This document shows positions 36,420-48,870 of a DNA stretch of 64,000 nucleotides, one piece after another (within the stretch, counting starts at the first letter, position 1; each line of letters opens with the position of its first letter). The notes under the pieces are model-generated. The model was not told where the DNA came from and made no database searches. It saw nothing but the letters and a program-made list of their open reading frames with translations. Position numbers and translations under genes: made by a program. The stretch spans positions 24,856,942-24,920,941 of the forward strand of contig QCXZ01000001.1 in NCBI GenBank assembly GCA_025024175.1. Reading direction: 5' to 3'. Origin of the DNA: Rhyzopertha dominica. Lineage: Eukaryota > Arthropoda > Insecta > Coleoptera > Bostrichidae.

Positions 36420-38622
36420 CATGGGCGTACCCAGCTTTTGGTCTAAGGGGGGGCAAAGCAGAAATTTCCCTTACTGAATAATTCAACATAAATAAAAATG
36501 TGCCTTTATCCGATTATGTATCTAAGTAATTAACGGAGTATTTATTTCATGAACAATCTTTGTTGATTTTCTGCAAGGTGACTTAAAGCATCTTCTGTTA
36601 TATACACTGATCATACAAAGCCCGCTTTTTCCTAATTCAATTATTGATGATATCAGTTAGGTGATATCTAGCGCATTCAGTTGCATGTCTATCACGTTTA
36701 ACAAAAGATACATTTTATATGAAAGAATAAAGATCCGTGATGCGCTTAATGTATAGTAACAAAGTACTAAAGAAATATAAATTTCGCCTTAAGCATCTAC
36801 CAATAGAACCACGTTTTATGAATTGGAATACGCACATATCAAATATTAATTGATTAATCGATGCGCCTTTTAGTTTCAACTTTTCGCATTAGAAGCTTTA
36901 GAAATTTAAGTTAGGAGTGAATAGGTAGCTAGTATAGATAAAAAATTATCAAAACTGAGAATGAGGAAACAACCTGGTCATGAAACAGTACCTAAAGACT
37001 GCAATGATTTAAGCTGCTGATTTAATTAATCTTAGTTAAACTTAAAAATAATTATAAGCCCCAGCATTATGTGTCAACTGGCCAAACACCACCAATCAGC
37101 ATTAAATTGATGGTCGTTTTATCTCTAACAGTTTTTACTCATACATCTAATTTCTGCATATTTTAAAACGATCATTTGTTATTGTTCTCAAGCTGCAAAA
37201 ATCCTTTCATGTATTATATTCATCTTGCTGGCTGTCATTGATTTGCAAAAAATGACTCAATATCGACAAAAACGTATGTAAATTTTTTTTTTTACGAAAT
37301 TTAGTTAACTATACCGAAATCTGCAGGGATTAACAATTAAACGCACATTATAAATTATTACAAATGTAGGTATTCCTTTAAGTTCAATTAATCTTATGAT
37401 GGCAATGTAAGTTATACTTCGATTATTACTTCTGCGGCTGTTTTTATTGACATAAAAGTAATTTACGTTTTTAACTTTAATCATATGTATATGCATAGTT
37501 TATGTGCTTAAAGCGCCTAATATCGTCATCTGAAACTTAATATGAGCACACCGAAAATACTCCATTAAACTTGGATATTAGCAAATTTTGGATTAAAAAC
37601 CGTGATCCCATTAATCTGATATTTTAAATAGATCAAATTTGAGTACTTCTTTTTGATCTCTGGCTAAAATAATGACCAGGGCATAAATCGAAAATAGTGC
37701 TGTTGGGTCGATTACATAAATACGAGATAATAACCAGACACCGCAACACATCAGTAAAATGATAGCATATTACATCTCAATGTTCGACGATTTTGTACAC
37801 ATTATGAGTAGGTACTATGTAAAATCAGAATTAGATAGTTGCACAAAATTATGCAAGACATGCTTTGTTATGAACACAGTACAGAATATACTATCTTTTA
37901 TTTAGCCTGAGCCTTTGTGTTTATTTGATTATCCCATTTTTCATTTAGCTACTATTTTTTTAAGTTAAGCCTACCTTCGTAGTCCGCCAGTGCACTGCTT
38001 CCAAAAATTAACCCAGCACTAAATATTTTAACCAAATTAAGCCTCGTTTAAATAAACTGAAATATATTTAATCCGTTTTCAAAAAGTCTTTTGTATACTG
38101 GCATTTTAACAGCACACCGGGTTTTAATTCGAGCTTATAATGCTACTGGATTCCTAAATCTTACATTAAATAGACTTTCGCAACTCTTAGTTCGGATGGA
38201 TTTTGCTCGAAATAACTGATATTTTTGATTGTTTCTTGTTTCTCTGTATTAATTTTGAAATTTCGAACTAAGAAGATTGGAGTTACCGCCAAATACAAAT
38301 ATGTGACCGATTCTGTGTATTCCACATAACAGAATCATGCATAGTTGAACAATCCCTATAAGAAAACTAAGAAAACATATTAGAAGAGCTGAGCAAAGCA
38401 GAAATCTTGTTAGGACTCCTGGCTGGAAACCGTTTGACAACGACTTATTGAATGTCATTTGCATAGATCAAATATGCGTTCTGGATGAAAATTGTAAAAT
38501 ACGCTTATCTATAAATTTTACATCATTAATAATTTCGTAAATACGTACTTAATTAATCAGCTAAACGTATGGAAGGTGGAAAGGGCCCAGAGTTGGCAGT
38601 CCCCCCATTCGGTAAGCCCATG
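36420..38622. mobile_element. Non-autonomous hAT-type DNA transposon (2.2 kb)
   Basis: The left end reads CATGGGCGTACCC and the right end GGTAAGCCCATG, whose reverse complement is CATGGGCTTACC: a 12-bp terminal inverted repeat with one mismatch. Immediately outside lies the same 8-mer CACATATG on both sides (36412-36419 and 38623-38630). An 8-bp target duplication is the signature of the hAT superfamily, and a GGCGTACCCAG start with a nearby G-run (36448-36454) is a form I associate with animal hAT elements. Near the right end the plus strand has a C-run (38601-38606), mirroring the left G-run. No transposase ORF survives; the interior is AT-rich. It would need a transposase from elsewhere. 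The 8-mer is part-palindromic (CATATG), so a chance element is possible but unlikely together with the TIR. Confidence 0.72.
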
Positions 38623-38630
38623 CACATATG
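38623..38630. repeat. Right 8-bp target-site duplication of the hAT-type element
   Basis: CACATATG, matching 36412-36419 exactly. Confidence 0.7.
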
Positions 38631-41600
38631 TATAGTAAAAGGTTACTACCAACATTTATACTCGAAAGGATAATCTTATTATTTTTGATATGACATTAGA
38701 ATAAAATTAACATTCATTGCAATATCGTCACAGTAACTGTTCTGATGTTATAAATAACATAAAAGTTAAATGAAAAATTGGTGATGATACTGTTGCAACG
38801 ACTGGCCTTACACGAATTTTCCTTCAACATACTTATCGTACATTGGTGCTAGGTATACCTTCGTTCTTTATGAAGAATTCGAAAAACCCGTTTTCCTTAC
38901 TCTTACAACAAGTAGACGCTTTTTTGCTGTTAGGTATTCCAGTATATGGCAAGCGAAACTTCTCAGAAGCAGGTAACAGTTGCCATTCGAAATAACATTC
39001 CCAGGGCACAACAATGTGAGNCATCGCCGCTTCCTTACGACGATGTTTGAACGATTTAATATTTTTATGAAGTTTGATTTCTTACATATTTTTACAAACT
39101 AATCAATGATGGAATTGCAAGATGAATCGATTAAACTGTAAAGTAATGATTCAGTTCGTTTGTATTACTTTAGGTCCAACCATGGAGGGCAGTTTTGGTT
39201 TTGTTGTAACTTGCCAGAAAACTAAAAGTTCCAGTATACATAGGGGCAAGAACCAAGACACCGTTATGTTAGTGGTGTGTAATAATCCTGCAGAAAGTTT
39301 ACCCATATTATATTTATTGGAAAGTTATGGATTAAGGGGTATCTAAAAATTCTCATAGTTATTTCAGATGGCGTAGTTCACATTTTCGTAGAAAGTTAGT
39401 TTACAGATATCGCTGTTGTCAGCTACTCAAGCTTTCTATAGATAGCTAGACATTCAGTTGTTATATTACACAGTGCATTAAATCGGTCGGCTTTCTATAA
39501 TACATTCGTTTGAAGCTTTTAATGATCGATATGGATTCAAGAGCTTTATAACTAACGTCAAAAATTTATGTAAATATAGGTAAAAAAGTGTTTCCTTCGG
39601 TGCATACTAATACATATAGATGTAAAATTAAAATGAATGAATCATTTGGGAAATGCCAGGATAATATAGGTACAGTGTAACTAAACCTATTGACACTATG
39701 CTACATTTCCAATATACTATTGTTTACATTTTGATCTTCAAAAACAGCATTGTTTTAATTTTTTATAGGGGGTAACTTTCGTTAAGGCAGCTAAATGTTT
39801 TTGACCGTTTTGCTTTTGTTAAACCCGTCAGCTTATTGATTTTTTCCCATTTCATACTTTTTAGGAGTACTATTTAATTTTAGATCTTCACCCATTCAGA
39901 CAGATGTTCTGTACAAGTAAACAGGAAAAGAACAAATGAAATAAGATCAAGTCGAAATGAGGGCCATGATATGAGGGCCTGTAAGCCCAAAACATTTACG
40001 GAACCATAAAATCGTCAAAGCAATCATGTAAGCTTGTTTTGTCTGTACGAACGCGATGATAGTATTTATTATTAGATGCACAACCAATTAACATTGATGT
40101 GCACTGCTCGTAAACCCTGCAGTTAGACATGGTGATCCTGTTGCTCCCACGTTGATCAAAACGAAAAAAAAACTCCTGTCCCATTTAACTCACATTTGCC
40201 ATTCGCGAACAGTTACGTACGACTCCAGGAATAAAACATTATGTTAAATTATCCATTCCGTCTCGCCGGCTTTCAGTTTCGTTATTGTGTAACCGTATAG
40301 TGCACGAAAAAGCTCCCCGACCACTGTGATGAGCATCCGCAACTGAGTTATGTCATTAATTACTGTCCCACTTCTTGTTCATCTGTAATTTATTTATAGT
40401 GCAAACTGTGACTGCTTTTTTAAAGACTAATACATCCACTATCGCGTACAGATGGAGTTCCACGAAGCTGTTGCCTTGACATTCTCAACTAATTGTACTG
40501 GAAAGTTTGAAACCAGCTATTATTTTCTCCTCATGTGTCTTTACAAAATAGCTGTATTTTATGACTCATACAGTTATCAACTTGATATTCGAAAAAATGG
40601 CGTTAATTTCGATTGCTTTATAAATATCCTCAATGAAAAAGTGATATCACAAAATATTAATGTGCACAAGGAAATTATGACTGGATCAGTTTCACAAAAC
40701 TGTATTTACAAATTAATGTGGGTGTAAGAAGTCTATTAACGTCATAAAATACTAATTCCTGGTGATAGCGTCTAAAAGAAATCGTGGTTTAGGTAGTGTA
40801 GTTTCTTCAACCTCCATTTTCTTCTATCAAGGTTTAGAAGTAGTGTATTTCCTAGCGAATCATATTAAACTGAATATTTGAGCTATTTTGCTAGTAATAG
40901 TTACTAGAAATTATAAACAAGTTTCATGTGCTTCGTGCCATTGAGAAGTTTTACGTTAAATGCCGAGAAGCTGAAAGGACGAATAAAAACTGCATTTTGA
41001 ACATTGAGAAAAATAAGGTGAATAATTGTATCTATTCTTATTTTTAAAATGAAATGTTTTTATCTAACATATTTTAAATGATACTGAATAGAGAATATAA
41101 ATTTCCTGGTTAAGTGTAACTTGATAACAACAATCAATAAAAAGTGAAGCTGCCTTTAAAAAAATAATTAAAAAATTAACTCCATACTTTTGGTTTTAGT
41201 GAAGCGCTTATCAAATTTCTCCTGATTCGCATTAATTTTCTGCTGAATGAAATGTTCCGCAGGGTTCACTGTTATTCCTGATCTTCATAAATGATATGCC
41301 TTGATATATCTTAATATGTAGCAAACTTATTTGCAAACACTTCCATATTTCAAGATTGCGCTGGACTTCTGTAATTTGTAAATTTTCTGCAATTTAATAT
41401 GCCCAAGTGTCAGACTTCTATCACAGGCTTGTCCATTATATTTAATTACAATGTCGAAGGAGTTATTCTACCCAAGATTTCAAAGTAAGTGATTTAGGAG
41501 TTTTTAATAAGTCATATCATCAGCTATGAAAATTTTAGGATTTGTAGCTCCATTTCAATGCTGTTGGCTGTTGGGGCTTTAAATTGTCATTTTGCTACAT

Positions 41601-42683
41601 ACCTCCGTAGGAGACGAGAATAGGTATCGGTAGATATGGTCGTAATCAAGAAATTAGCGCTATTGCAGTGTAAATTTTTTATTGTACAAGGTTAGTATCT
41701 ATGCATAACTTCTTCTGGTATTCAGATGGGATAAATGCGCAGGTCGCATTATTACCGTTTCCTTCTGGTGCTTTTATTTTATGTGCTTTGCTTCTTGACA
41801 AGTAGTTGGGAGAAAATAGAAAATTATATCCTGTTTATTATCATAATAATAATAATAATGTTCAAATCAATGTGAGCCACGTCTTCGCTACAAACGCTGT
41901 ATAACCTTGCTTCACTTAAAGCAGCTTGGACGATAACCCATAACTTTACTTCAGCTTGAATGGCAGGAAGGAGCAACATAATTAACGAAACATGTACTCT
42001 TTGATGTGGCGTTTGTTTATTTATAGGTGGTCGGAAAAATCAGGTGTTCCAACATCTGTTTGAAAGCTGTAGCGTAACTAGGTTAACTTTTTCCTGGTGA
42101 ATGCAATGTTCCATGTCTGATCCAGACCTAATCTTTTACAAAGTTTGTTATTTTAAGTAAATAAATAAACTCATTTTTTTAATAGGTCAATGTCGATTTA
42201 TTTTGGTTCATTTTCGAGACTTGAAGTTGGTAGCATAAGAAAATGAATTTATGTAAACCAGTAATTTCGTAAATAAGTCCCACGTTTGTCAGCTAAAGTA
42301 ACAGTTGTAGATTCAAATAAATTGTTATTGTGCATCATCGCTTTTATCTGCAACGCATGTGCACTTTTGGAATTCACTGTAAATTGTACAAGATACTGTT
42401 TGCGCACACATATGGGCTAACTACGGCATAAATCATGTTTTTGCGGAATTATTTGCATCCATATATGGACTTCTGCAATTTGTTAGCTACCTAGTAAACA
42501 GCTGCTGGGTTTATATCGATAAAATGCCAAGGATAGACATTTTATTAGAATATTACATAAGTAGTTAGGTAACGTTATTTTCAAGCTTCTTATAAAATAT
42601 ACTCTACCCTGAAAACATGGGTTTCTAATACAGAGCAAAGTAAGTCACTATTCTTTAGCGTACTAATCCATCGCCACACCATA
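38631..42683. other. AT-rich DNA, no gene recognised
   Basis: Open frames at 38833-39024 (-), 39122-39346 (+) and 40452-40727 (+) have no recognisable domain. A short ATA microsatellite lies at 41843-41859. Confidence 0.45.
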
Positions 42684-42840
42684 TACAGGGTGTCCAGTAA
42701 CATACGGCGAAACGATAACAGAAAGCTTCCTTGTGTTAAAATAAGCTGAAATAAACCTACTAACCGTAGAACAATTTTGTCTCCTTACCAAGTTATAGCT
42801 CTTCAAAATTATTTTTTATTACTTTTCTTTGGGTGGTCTT
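42684..42840 (+). repeat. Possible repeat terminus with ACAGGGTGTCC motif
   Basis: ACAGGGTGTCCAGTAACATA starts an AT-rich block. The ACAGGGTGT start is a form I associate with dispersed insect repeats, and it recurs at 63962 in this window (ACAGGGTGTACGG). The other end and the class cannot be determined. Confidence 0.3.
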
Positions 42841-43290
42841 CTGTTTTTCAAGATATTTTATTAAAATTTGATTCGGAAGTATATCTAATCAATGTAATGC
42901 TTGGTACATAAGAGTTCCATTACTTTATTTTTTTCTATGGTTTTTGAGAATACACATAATTAGGACGAATGTATTTTTTATGAAAATAATTCTGTTCTTC
43001 CAAATGAAAATATTAGTTGGGTCAGATTGTGCAAATATCAAACTACTAGTATGGAAACAAATAAATTTAACCGGCTTTTCTGATTAATGTGTGAAATTAA
43101 GATAATATCGTGTCCCATGCGACTGCTTTATACGACTTGAACGATTTATTAAAATCGCCTCACATCATTATCGAGTCACGATCTGTCCATATAAGGAGGA
43201 CATCTTTGGTAGATTGTCTCGCTCATGCTTATGAGGAAAACTTCCCTGCTTGCAACCGACAATGAGTCCGTTGTCCTGCAGCTTACACAA

Positions 43291-43328
43291 TCACATTATT
43301 TGCAAGTACCGCAGTGCAAATAATGTGA
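43291..43328. other. Perfect 14-bp stem hairpin
   Basis: TCACATTATTTGCA (43291-43304) and TGCAAATAATGTGA (43315-43328) are exact reverse complements around a 10-base loop. No T-run follows. No other feature explains it. Confidence 0.6.
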
Positions 43329-43639
43329 CAGATACAATCGGTAAGCCCATATTACAGAGGGCGTGGTGACGTATACGTATTTAGCAATGCAAATAATTTT
43401 ATGAGGCAAAGGAGATAATTGCGATTGCCTTAAAGAGAAGTACGACTCAGGCACGTTTTGATTTTTCCGATTTATTATACTTGGAAGTCGATGTGTGCGT
43501 GGCAAATATTTATTTTAGTGAAACCAAGTTGGCGGGTCGAATAATTTTCCGAGTATGAAACTGAATCGCTTTTAGTTACACATTAAGTAAATATATAATG
43601 TTTTATTTGCATGAACATACTTCGTGAACTTTTTAATTG

Positions 43640-43720
43640 AATACGATTGCTTGCAGCCTAAAGAAGATATAATAAATTATCGAAACGTCGCGACGAATTT
43701 CTATTCACAAACTTGATGGA
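43640..43720 (+). repeat. Possible Penelope-like 3'-end fragment
   Basis: CCTAAAGAAGATATAATAAA followed by TTATCGAAACGTCGCGACG resembles the 'CCTGAAGAAG...CGAAACGTCG' stretch often found near 3' ends of Penelope-like and related retroelements. No coding part accompanies it, so the call rests on one motif. Confidence 0.25.
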
Positions 43721-43955
43721 CATATTACTAATAANNACTACGTCAGTGAACGATCTTTAAACGTTTTCTTGACAAAAAAAGAAAATATGTTCAGATCACC
43801 CAAATGCAATCAATTTAGAGATGTCTGCGTCATATGAAAAAATAGTTTAACAATTTCGTGGTGATTAGGCTACAAAATGTGGTAACAAAATCTTTTGAAT
43901 TAAAAAACTTTTCACTATTGTGTTCAATAGAATTTCCCATCTTTGTGCGGTAAGG

Positions 43956-44727
43956 TCAATTACTTCCACATCCAACGGATGGGAAGTATTGTATCGCGAA
44001 AAAAATTTCTTGTCTGTGTGTCTGTCTGTGGTATTGTTTGTGGACACGATAACTTTCGAAAGACTTAATATATGAACTTGAAATTTAGCAAACATATAAA
44101 TTTCAACTACCCAAAGCGACCTATTGTTTGTGGGGTAAGTAGGGTATCGGGAAGGGGTAACTACCCTTTTTTGTAAATTTTTATTTTTTATATTTTTTTC
44201 GTTTTAGTATCTGATTAGTAGTATAACTGCGAGTATTATTAGCTCGTCTAAATTTTCGGTACAGCAAACTGTTTAGAAAGCGCCACTTAAAGAAAACGGT
44301 TTTTCTTAAATATCTCCGAATATATTTAATATATTCAAAAAATGATTATGACATCAGATAGGAAACAAAATTTCTCACAAAAAGTGTCTTCGAAAATTTA
44401 TCCAAAATTTTCACATTTTCGAAATATTTCCAAAAAAACCTATTTTGGACCCTGCTCGTACGATTTTTTTTAAATTTTGGTATTATATAGAAAATCAAAT
44501 TCCTGATCTGAAAGCGCTCTTGTAATTTTTTTGTTAAGTTAATAATTTTCGAGTTATTTGGAAAAAAACGATTTTAAAGATGTGTATATTTTTGCTAATA
44601 TCACGAGGACTGTTTGTCTTAGAAAAAATGTGTAGAGAGAAAAATGCTCAAAACCTGATTACTAATCGTATAGTATAAGAAATAAAAACGTAAATGTCAT
44701 TTTCACAATTGGATGTGGAAGTATTGA
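43956..44727. repeat. 0.77-kb repeat with terminal inverted repeats, class unknown
   Basis: The left end TCAATTACTTCCACATCCAA (43956-43975) is the reverse complement, with a 1-base indel, of TTGGATGTGGAAGTATTGA at 44709-44727. Just inside the left end a second, inverted copy (GGATGGGAAGTATTG) makes a subterminal hairpin. Inside is a GTCTGTGTGTCTGTCTGTG run and a poor-complexity A/T-rich body. No ORF is present, so it would be non-autonomous if it is a DNA transposon. No clear target duplication was found, so it could instead be part of a larger repeat. Confidence 0.45.
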
Positions 44728-45739
44728 TTCAATTTGCAGCGGTTTTTTTAATTTGGCTACTGGACTACGGAGCAATTTTATAGCATGAAATTTAACCAGA
44801 AGAAATACATTTTAATGGTCTTAATAATAACCAAAATATTGTATTAAATTCACAAGTGTTACTTATTTACTGCGCTCTTTTATCCTGGAGTATGTAATCA
44901 CCTGCAGCATCGATTTATTCAACACCGGCTGTCCTGAAATTTGATTAAGTAATCGCGTATCATACCCAGGATCGTGCGGTTAACCCACAGCAGGGAATTA
45001 CCCGCAAGACATGACGTATACAGACGTTCTAGTTTTACTTTTAGGAATATCGCGTATGATGGATAACATCGCATTGTATGGCTATATCAAACTGCCGTGA
45101 TGCTTTGCTACAAAACATGACAAATTTCCCCACAAAGAGCAACACGAGCAACGGAAGATGCACGAACGTGACTCCTAGTGGCGATTTAAATGGTTATACA
45201 CGCGCCACTTCTGTATTCAGCGGTGTATCGCATTCGCGAGCGTTATGTTGCAAAAGGTACAAAGGTGAATGCCGCTGCTAAATTTAAAGGGCGTAAAACG
45301 CGTTCATTCCTTGAAATCGCCACTGAAACTCGAAATTCACTAGAGAGACTTAAATCATGTTTCGTACAATAAAACTTAAAAAGCCATCATTGAACTGGTT
45401 AGTTGCTTTACCTATTTATAAAAAGACTATAAAAACACGATCCATCTGTAACGAATCTGTAAGGGAGGGTGGAGGTTAAATCATACCTCTTTTCATCTAA
45501 ACTTGACACTTTATAACTTCATACCAAAGATACCTGGGGTTACAAGATAAAATGTGTAATTAGTAAAATTATTAAAGAGAGCTCGCTGAGGCTAAGGCGG
45601 CAGTCCTCTATTATGTGGTCAATTCATTCGGTGCTGCTGTCTAAAGAGTCCTAACAAGGGCGAAACTAGTCGTAGAATGCAAAATTTTTTACCCAACAAG
45701 CTCTGTTTATTTATTATTATTTTATAAACATAAACATAC
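44728..45739. other. AT-rich DNA, no gene recognised
   Basis: Two overlapping short open frames (45078-45372, +) lack motifs. AACAAGGGCGAAACTAGTCG at 45653-45672 resembles 3' sequences of Penelope-type elements but stands alone. Confidence 0.35.
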
Positions 45740-46130
45740 TTGTTTAATATTGTATATATTGTATATTGTATCTTTTGTTTTCTTAACTTATTCCTCTTTT
45801 CTTGCTACTGTCCGCACCTCTTCCACGTTTTCTTTGTATTTGTATTTCTCTTCTTTTGTCATGTTTCTCAAGTATTTGTTTTATCAATCTGGTTCCGTCC
45901 CGCTCATCCTAACCGACCTTGTTCCGTTTTTTTTGACAGAGACTATATTTGGATCCTCTCAATTTTTAGCTTCTAATTCTATCCATTATTATTTTCCTTA
46001 TGTCTTCTCAGGAACCGCATTTCCATACTTTCCTGCTGTTTACTTTCTGTGTTGCTCTCCAATATTGAGGCGTATGTCGACGAGAATTTACGAAGAATTT
46101 AACCTTTTCTGTTTTTTGTCTTAGTAAATT
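45740..46130 (-). pseudogene. Possible LINE C-terminal remnant
   Basis: The minus strand, with stops, gives a basic stretch ending LIKQILEKHDKRREIQIQRK then RGRGADSSKKRG. This is loosely like the 'HxxRMxxxRxPKxxLxxxxxGxRxRGRPxxRW' tail of some LINE polyproteins. The resemblance is weak, and low-complexity A-rich sequence could give the same impression. Confidence 0.2.
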
Positions 46131-47225
46131 AAGAACTTAGTTTCTATGCAATTGTATATATCTACGAACAGTTTTTACTATCCTTTCGTTTAATTTGTTT
46201 TCTACTTTGGCTTCATTTGAACATTTAAATGAAGCAGAAATTTGGCAAAAGTTTTTTTTTCATTTTTACCTGTATGCTATGTTAATGACTATAAGAGATT
46301 TAATTGAGTATTTTACAGATAGATGATCGATTCATACATAGTAGCTNTAACAAATTAATTAACATCTTGCTTAATTGTGGCTTTATTGCTTAATCCTGAC
46401 TTTATTAGCCAAAAGGTGGATCACTGTCTTTTTCTACAAGTTACACATTTCTCGCTGGCTCCTTTTTTATCCCTAAGNGATTTTACGTTTCTTGCGGCTT
46501 TCAAATTTCAAAATNCCGTTTGTTTTAGTATGTCATTTACCTTGTATCCATGATTNTGNTTCACGCAAGTGTTACTAAATAAACGATTATGGAAAAAAGT
46601 TGGTTTACTTTGCCTACTAAAGCTAGAACACAGAAAAAGGTTGTTAACCATATTTTACATCATTTTATTGCCTACCTGAATATATCTTCACGTTTGTAAA
46701 AGCTTTCTTCTAAGAAACAATACAATTGTCGTGCTTTGACTCTGCTGCTATAAATGAAGTTACAATAAGATATCGTGTTCAGGAATACTTCGGCGATGAT
46801 TATTGAGTTCATTAGTGTCAGTTTTTCATTTCNAAACGCCTTACTANNCGGTCGTGCTTATTAACATTTATGTGGGGGATCTGTGCAGCATAAACCTTTT
46901 CGAATGGAGCTCCATTAATAATGTGCACATACAGCGACTGTCCCATGTCGATTGTCAGGAATTCATGCAAGCTTAAAAGCCCGTTCTACTGAGCGGACAT
47001 CGTGTGCTCACATTTGCAACGTTCTAGAGTGTATGGTAGTTTTTATATAAATATCTGTTCCTGTTCAATTTGCTGCCATAACAAAATGGAAGTTATAATA
47101 ATAATAATTTTCGCCAGTTGAATTGTGCGAAACAGACTTCAACTTCGTTATTTTTTTGAATGGGCAATGATGGGATAACATACCAATTTTGTAAATAAAA
47201 CAAGTCCTTCTACATATTACAAAAA
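46131..47225. other. AT-rich DNA with several N positions
   Basis: Ns at about 46347, 46478, 46515, 46557, 46559, 46833 and 46847-46848 mark poor sequence quality. Short ATA/ATT runs at about 47096-47140. Nothing else. Confidence 0.4.
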
Positions 47226-47365
47226 ATGATTGATTGAACTAGCATCCGGTCAGCATTTCTGCCACTCCCAGATATACCGCCAGGCCGGCCGTCTACGCTG
47301 GGTTGGAGCAGTGATTACTAGTAGTAAGAAATAGGGAATGGGNAGGTTATATAGNGACATTATTC
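47226..47365 (-). repeat. Degraded SINE/LINE 3'-end repeat, copy 1
   Basis: Shares a core with 47860-48025: GCATTTCTGCC, then GATATACC and TCTACGCTGGGTTGGAG in the same order. On the minus strand the unit ends in a TCAATCAAT-like tail, the kind of short tandem tail seen at 3' ends of several non-LTR retrotransposons. It is too short to assign to a family. Confidence 0.45.
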
Positions 47366-47859
47366 ATATTCTTTGATTGTTTTCTTGGTGCTGTTGACAT
47401 CATCGGTCTATTTCAGAGTCGCTTGATTAATTTGTCGTTCCATGTCATTTCTAGTCATTATTCTTTTTTCTTCCCTGGCTTCTGACATATTTTCTCTATA
47501 GCTGTTTTCATGTAAAGCACGGACTTCCTCATTTTCGTTGGTATCCGCTTAGTTCACACTTCTTCCTTAACCTGTAGTCTGCCTCTCTCCTTTAGATGCG
47601 TCCCTAGTATTTCATCAGGTATGTCTCTATTCTTTTTATGATCGCTTTGCCATCCAAGAGTTCCGCTGTTACCGCACGGGTGGTATATATTTGGTTGAAG
47701 GATATTTTTGCCTCAGATTGTCATTTTGTTATTTCTTGAGTTATTTGCCTAAGCACTGCGTTCGCTTTTTTGTCGGTTGGAACATGTACACCTACTATGC
47801 ATACTGTACGACATTCAATAATTGTTTCAGCTATTACCACATTTTCGCTAATTGCCGCT
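47366..47859 (-). pseudogene. Possible decayed LINE endonuclease region
   Basis: The minus strand near 47735-47850 reads NVVIAETIIECRTVCIVGVH then VPTDKKANAVLRQITQEI, like the 'IxVxxVYAPTxxxxxxxxxFxxxL' block of an APE-type LINE endonuclease. Lower coordinates give basic peptides broken by many stops. It lies between the two repeat copies that carry LINE-like tails, which supports a retrotransposon origin. The match is only one block long. Confidence 0.3.
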
Positions 47860-48025
47860 GATTGATTGATTGATTGAAACAGCGTGCGGTAGGCATTTCT
47901 GCCGCACCCGGATATACCTACCGGCTAAGTCTACGCTGGGTTGGAGGGGTGACACGCTTGTTGCTAGTGGGCTAATGGAAGCTGAGGATTGGAGTGGGAA
48001 GGTTTGCAGGGGCACCCAACTAGTG
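47860..48025 (-). repeat. Degraded SINE/LINE 3'-end repeat, copy 2
   Basis: Begins on the plus strand with TTGATTGATTGATTGAAA, i.e. a TCAA tandem tail on the minus strand. GGCATTTCTGCCGCACCC, GATATACCTACCGG and TCTACGCTGGGTTGGAG follow. Same order and orientation as 47226-47365, about 630 bp away. Confidence 0.5.
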
Positions 48026-48246
48026 AATGCTTTTCTTAGATATTTCTGTGTTTGATGTCGGTTTGGCACGGCTGCATTGTTTTTTTTTGTTGGAGGTCGT
48101 TTTTTACAAGCTACTTCTGAGCTCTTATATGTTTCTTCTAGAGTGATCCATACTTTTTCTGCATATTTCTCTCATATGGTTTTTGTTTTTGTGTAATTTG
48201 TTAGCCAGTTTGTTTGGAGGGCAGTTTTCGGCTTTCAGGATGTATG

Positions 48247-48310
48247 TACCACTATAGTGGAATTTCTTGTATACACTTAACTAGATACACTGAACTATTT
48301 TACTATAGCG
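48247..48310. repeat. Direct repeat, left copy
   Basis: Contains AATTTCTTGTATACACTT then AGATACAC-GAACTATTT. The same order occurs at 48871-48932 with about 10 differences. Confidence 0.6.
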
Positions 48311-48518
48311 ACAGGTAAGGCAAACCTTATTGTGAATTAAACTCTTAGAATTTTATGTAGTTGTTCAATTTTTGTATCTTGTTTAGGTTGCTCTTCAATG
48401 TTGACGTTTCCTTGTGTGATTCATCTGTTTGTCCGACCGCTTGCTGGAGCTCTAGATGGGGTGATGTTCTAACGGGATCATTCTTGTCTGTATGCATTTT
48501 TTATATATTAGACATTAT

Positions 48519-48869
48519 TTACGGCCGTGGGCTTATTTTCATGGCTTCCTGGTCTCTAGACAAAATTATCGCAGTATCATAGTGGTTACATTTCCTCCTT
48601 GTTTCTGGTGTTGCCCCTAAGATTTCTTCTCTCCAACTGAAACCTTTTTGTTCCAAGTCGTCTATGCGTGCTAGGATTCTCTCGAGTTGTATTTTGGCCC
48701 TAGCGCTTGAACAGTTTCTTCCAAGCTGCTTCCAAACNTCCNCGTGTTTTGTCTGTTGTGATTTACAGATTTTCTCCTTATTTTTCTTGCCCGATTTATG
48801 TGTTATTGCTAGACAACGTTCTCCCCGCATATCTATTTCGTGAGCCAATGTGCTCAGTAAGCGGTTTCG
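48519..48869 (-). pseudogene. Unidentified decayed coding-like stretch between direct repeats
   Basis: Open on the minus strand for about 130 codons with two N-containing codons; charged, with a helical RARAKIQLERILARIDDLEQ-like segment. It lies between two similar direct repeats and next to LINE-like remnants, so it may be part of a retroelement ORF1. I recognise no domain. Confidence 0.25.
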
Positions 48870-48870
48870 G

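Noticed and set aside
45740..46124. 124-codon hydrophobic plus-strand frame
   Set aside because: T-rich low-complexity sequence; the other strand gives a slightly more protein-like, LINE-like reading.
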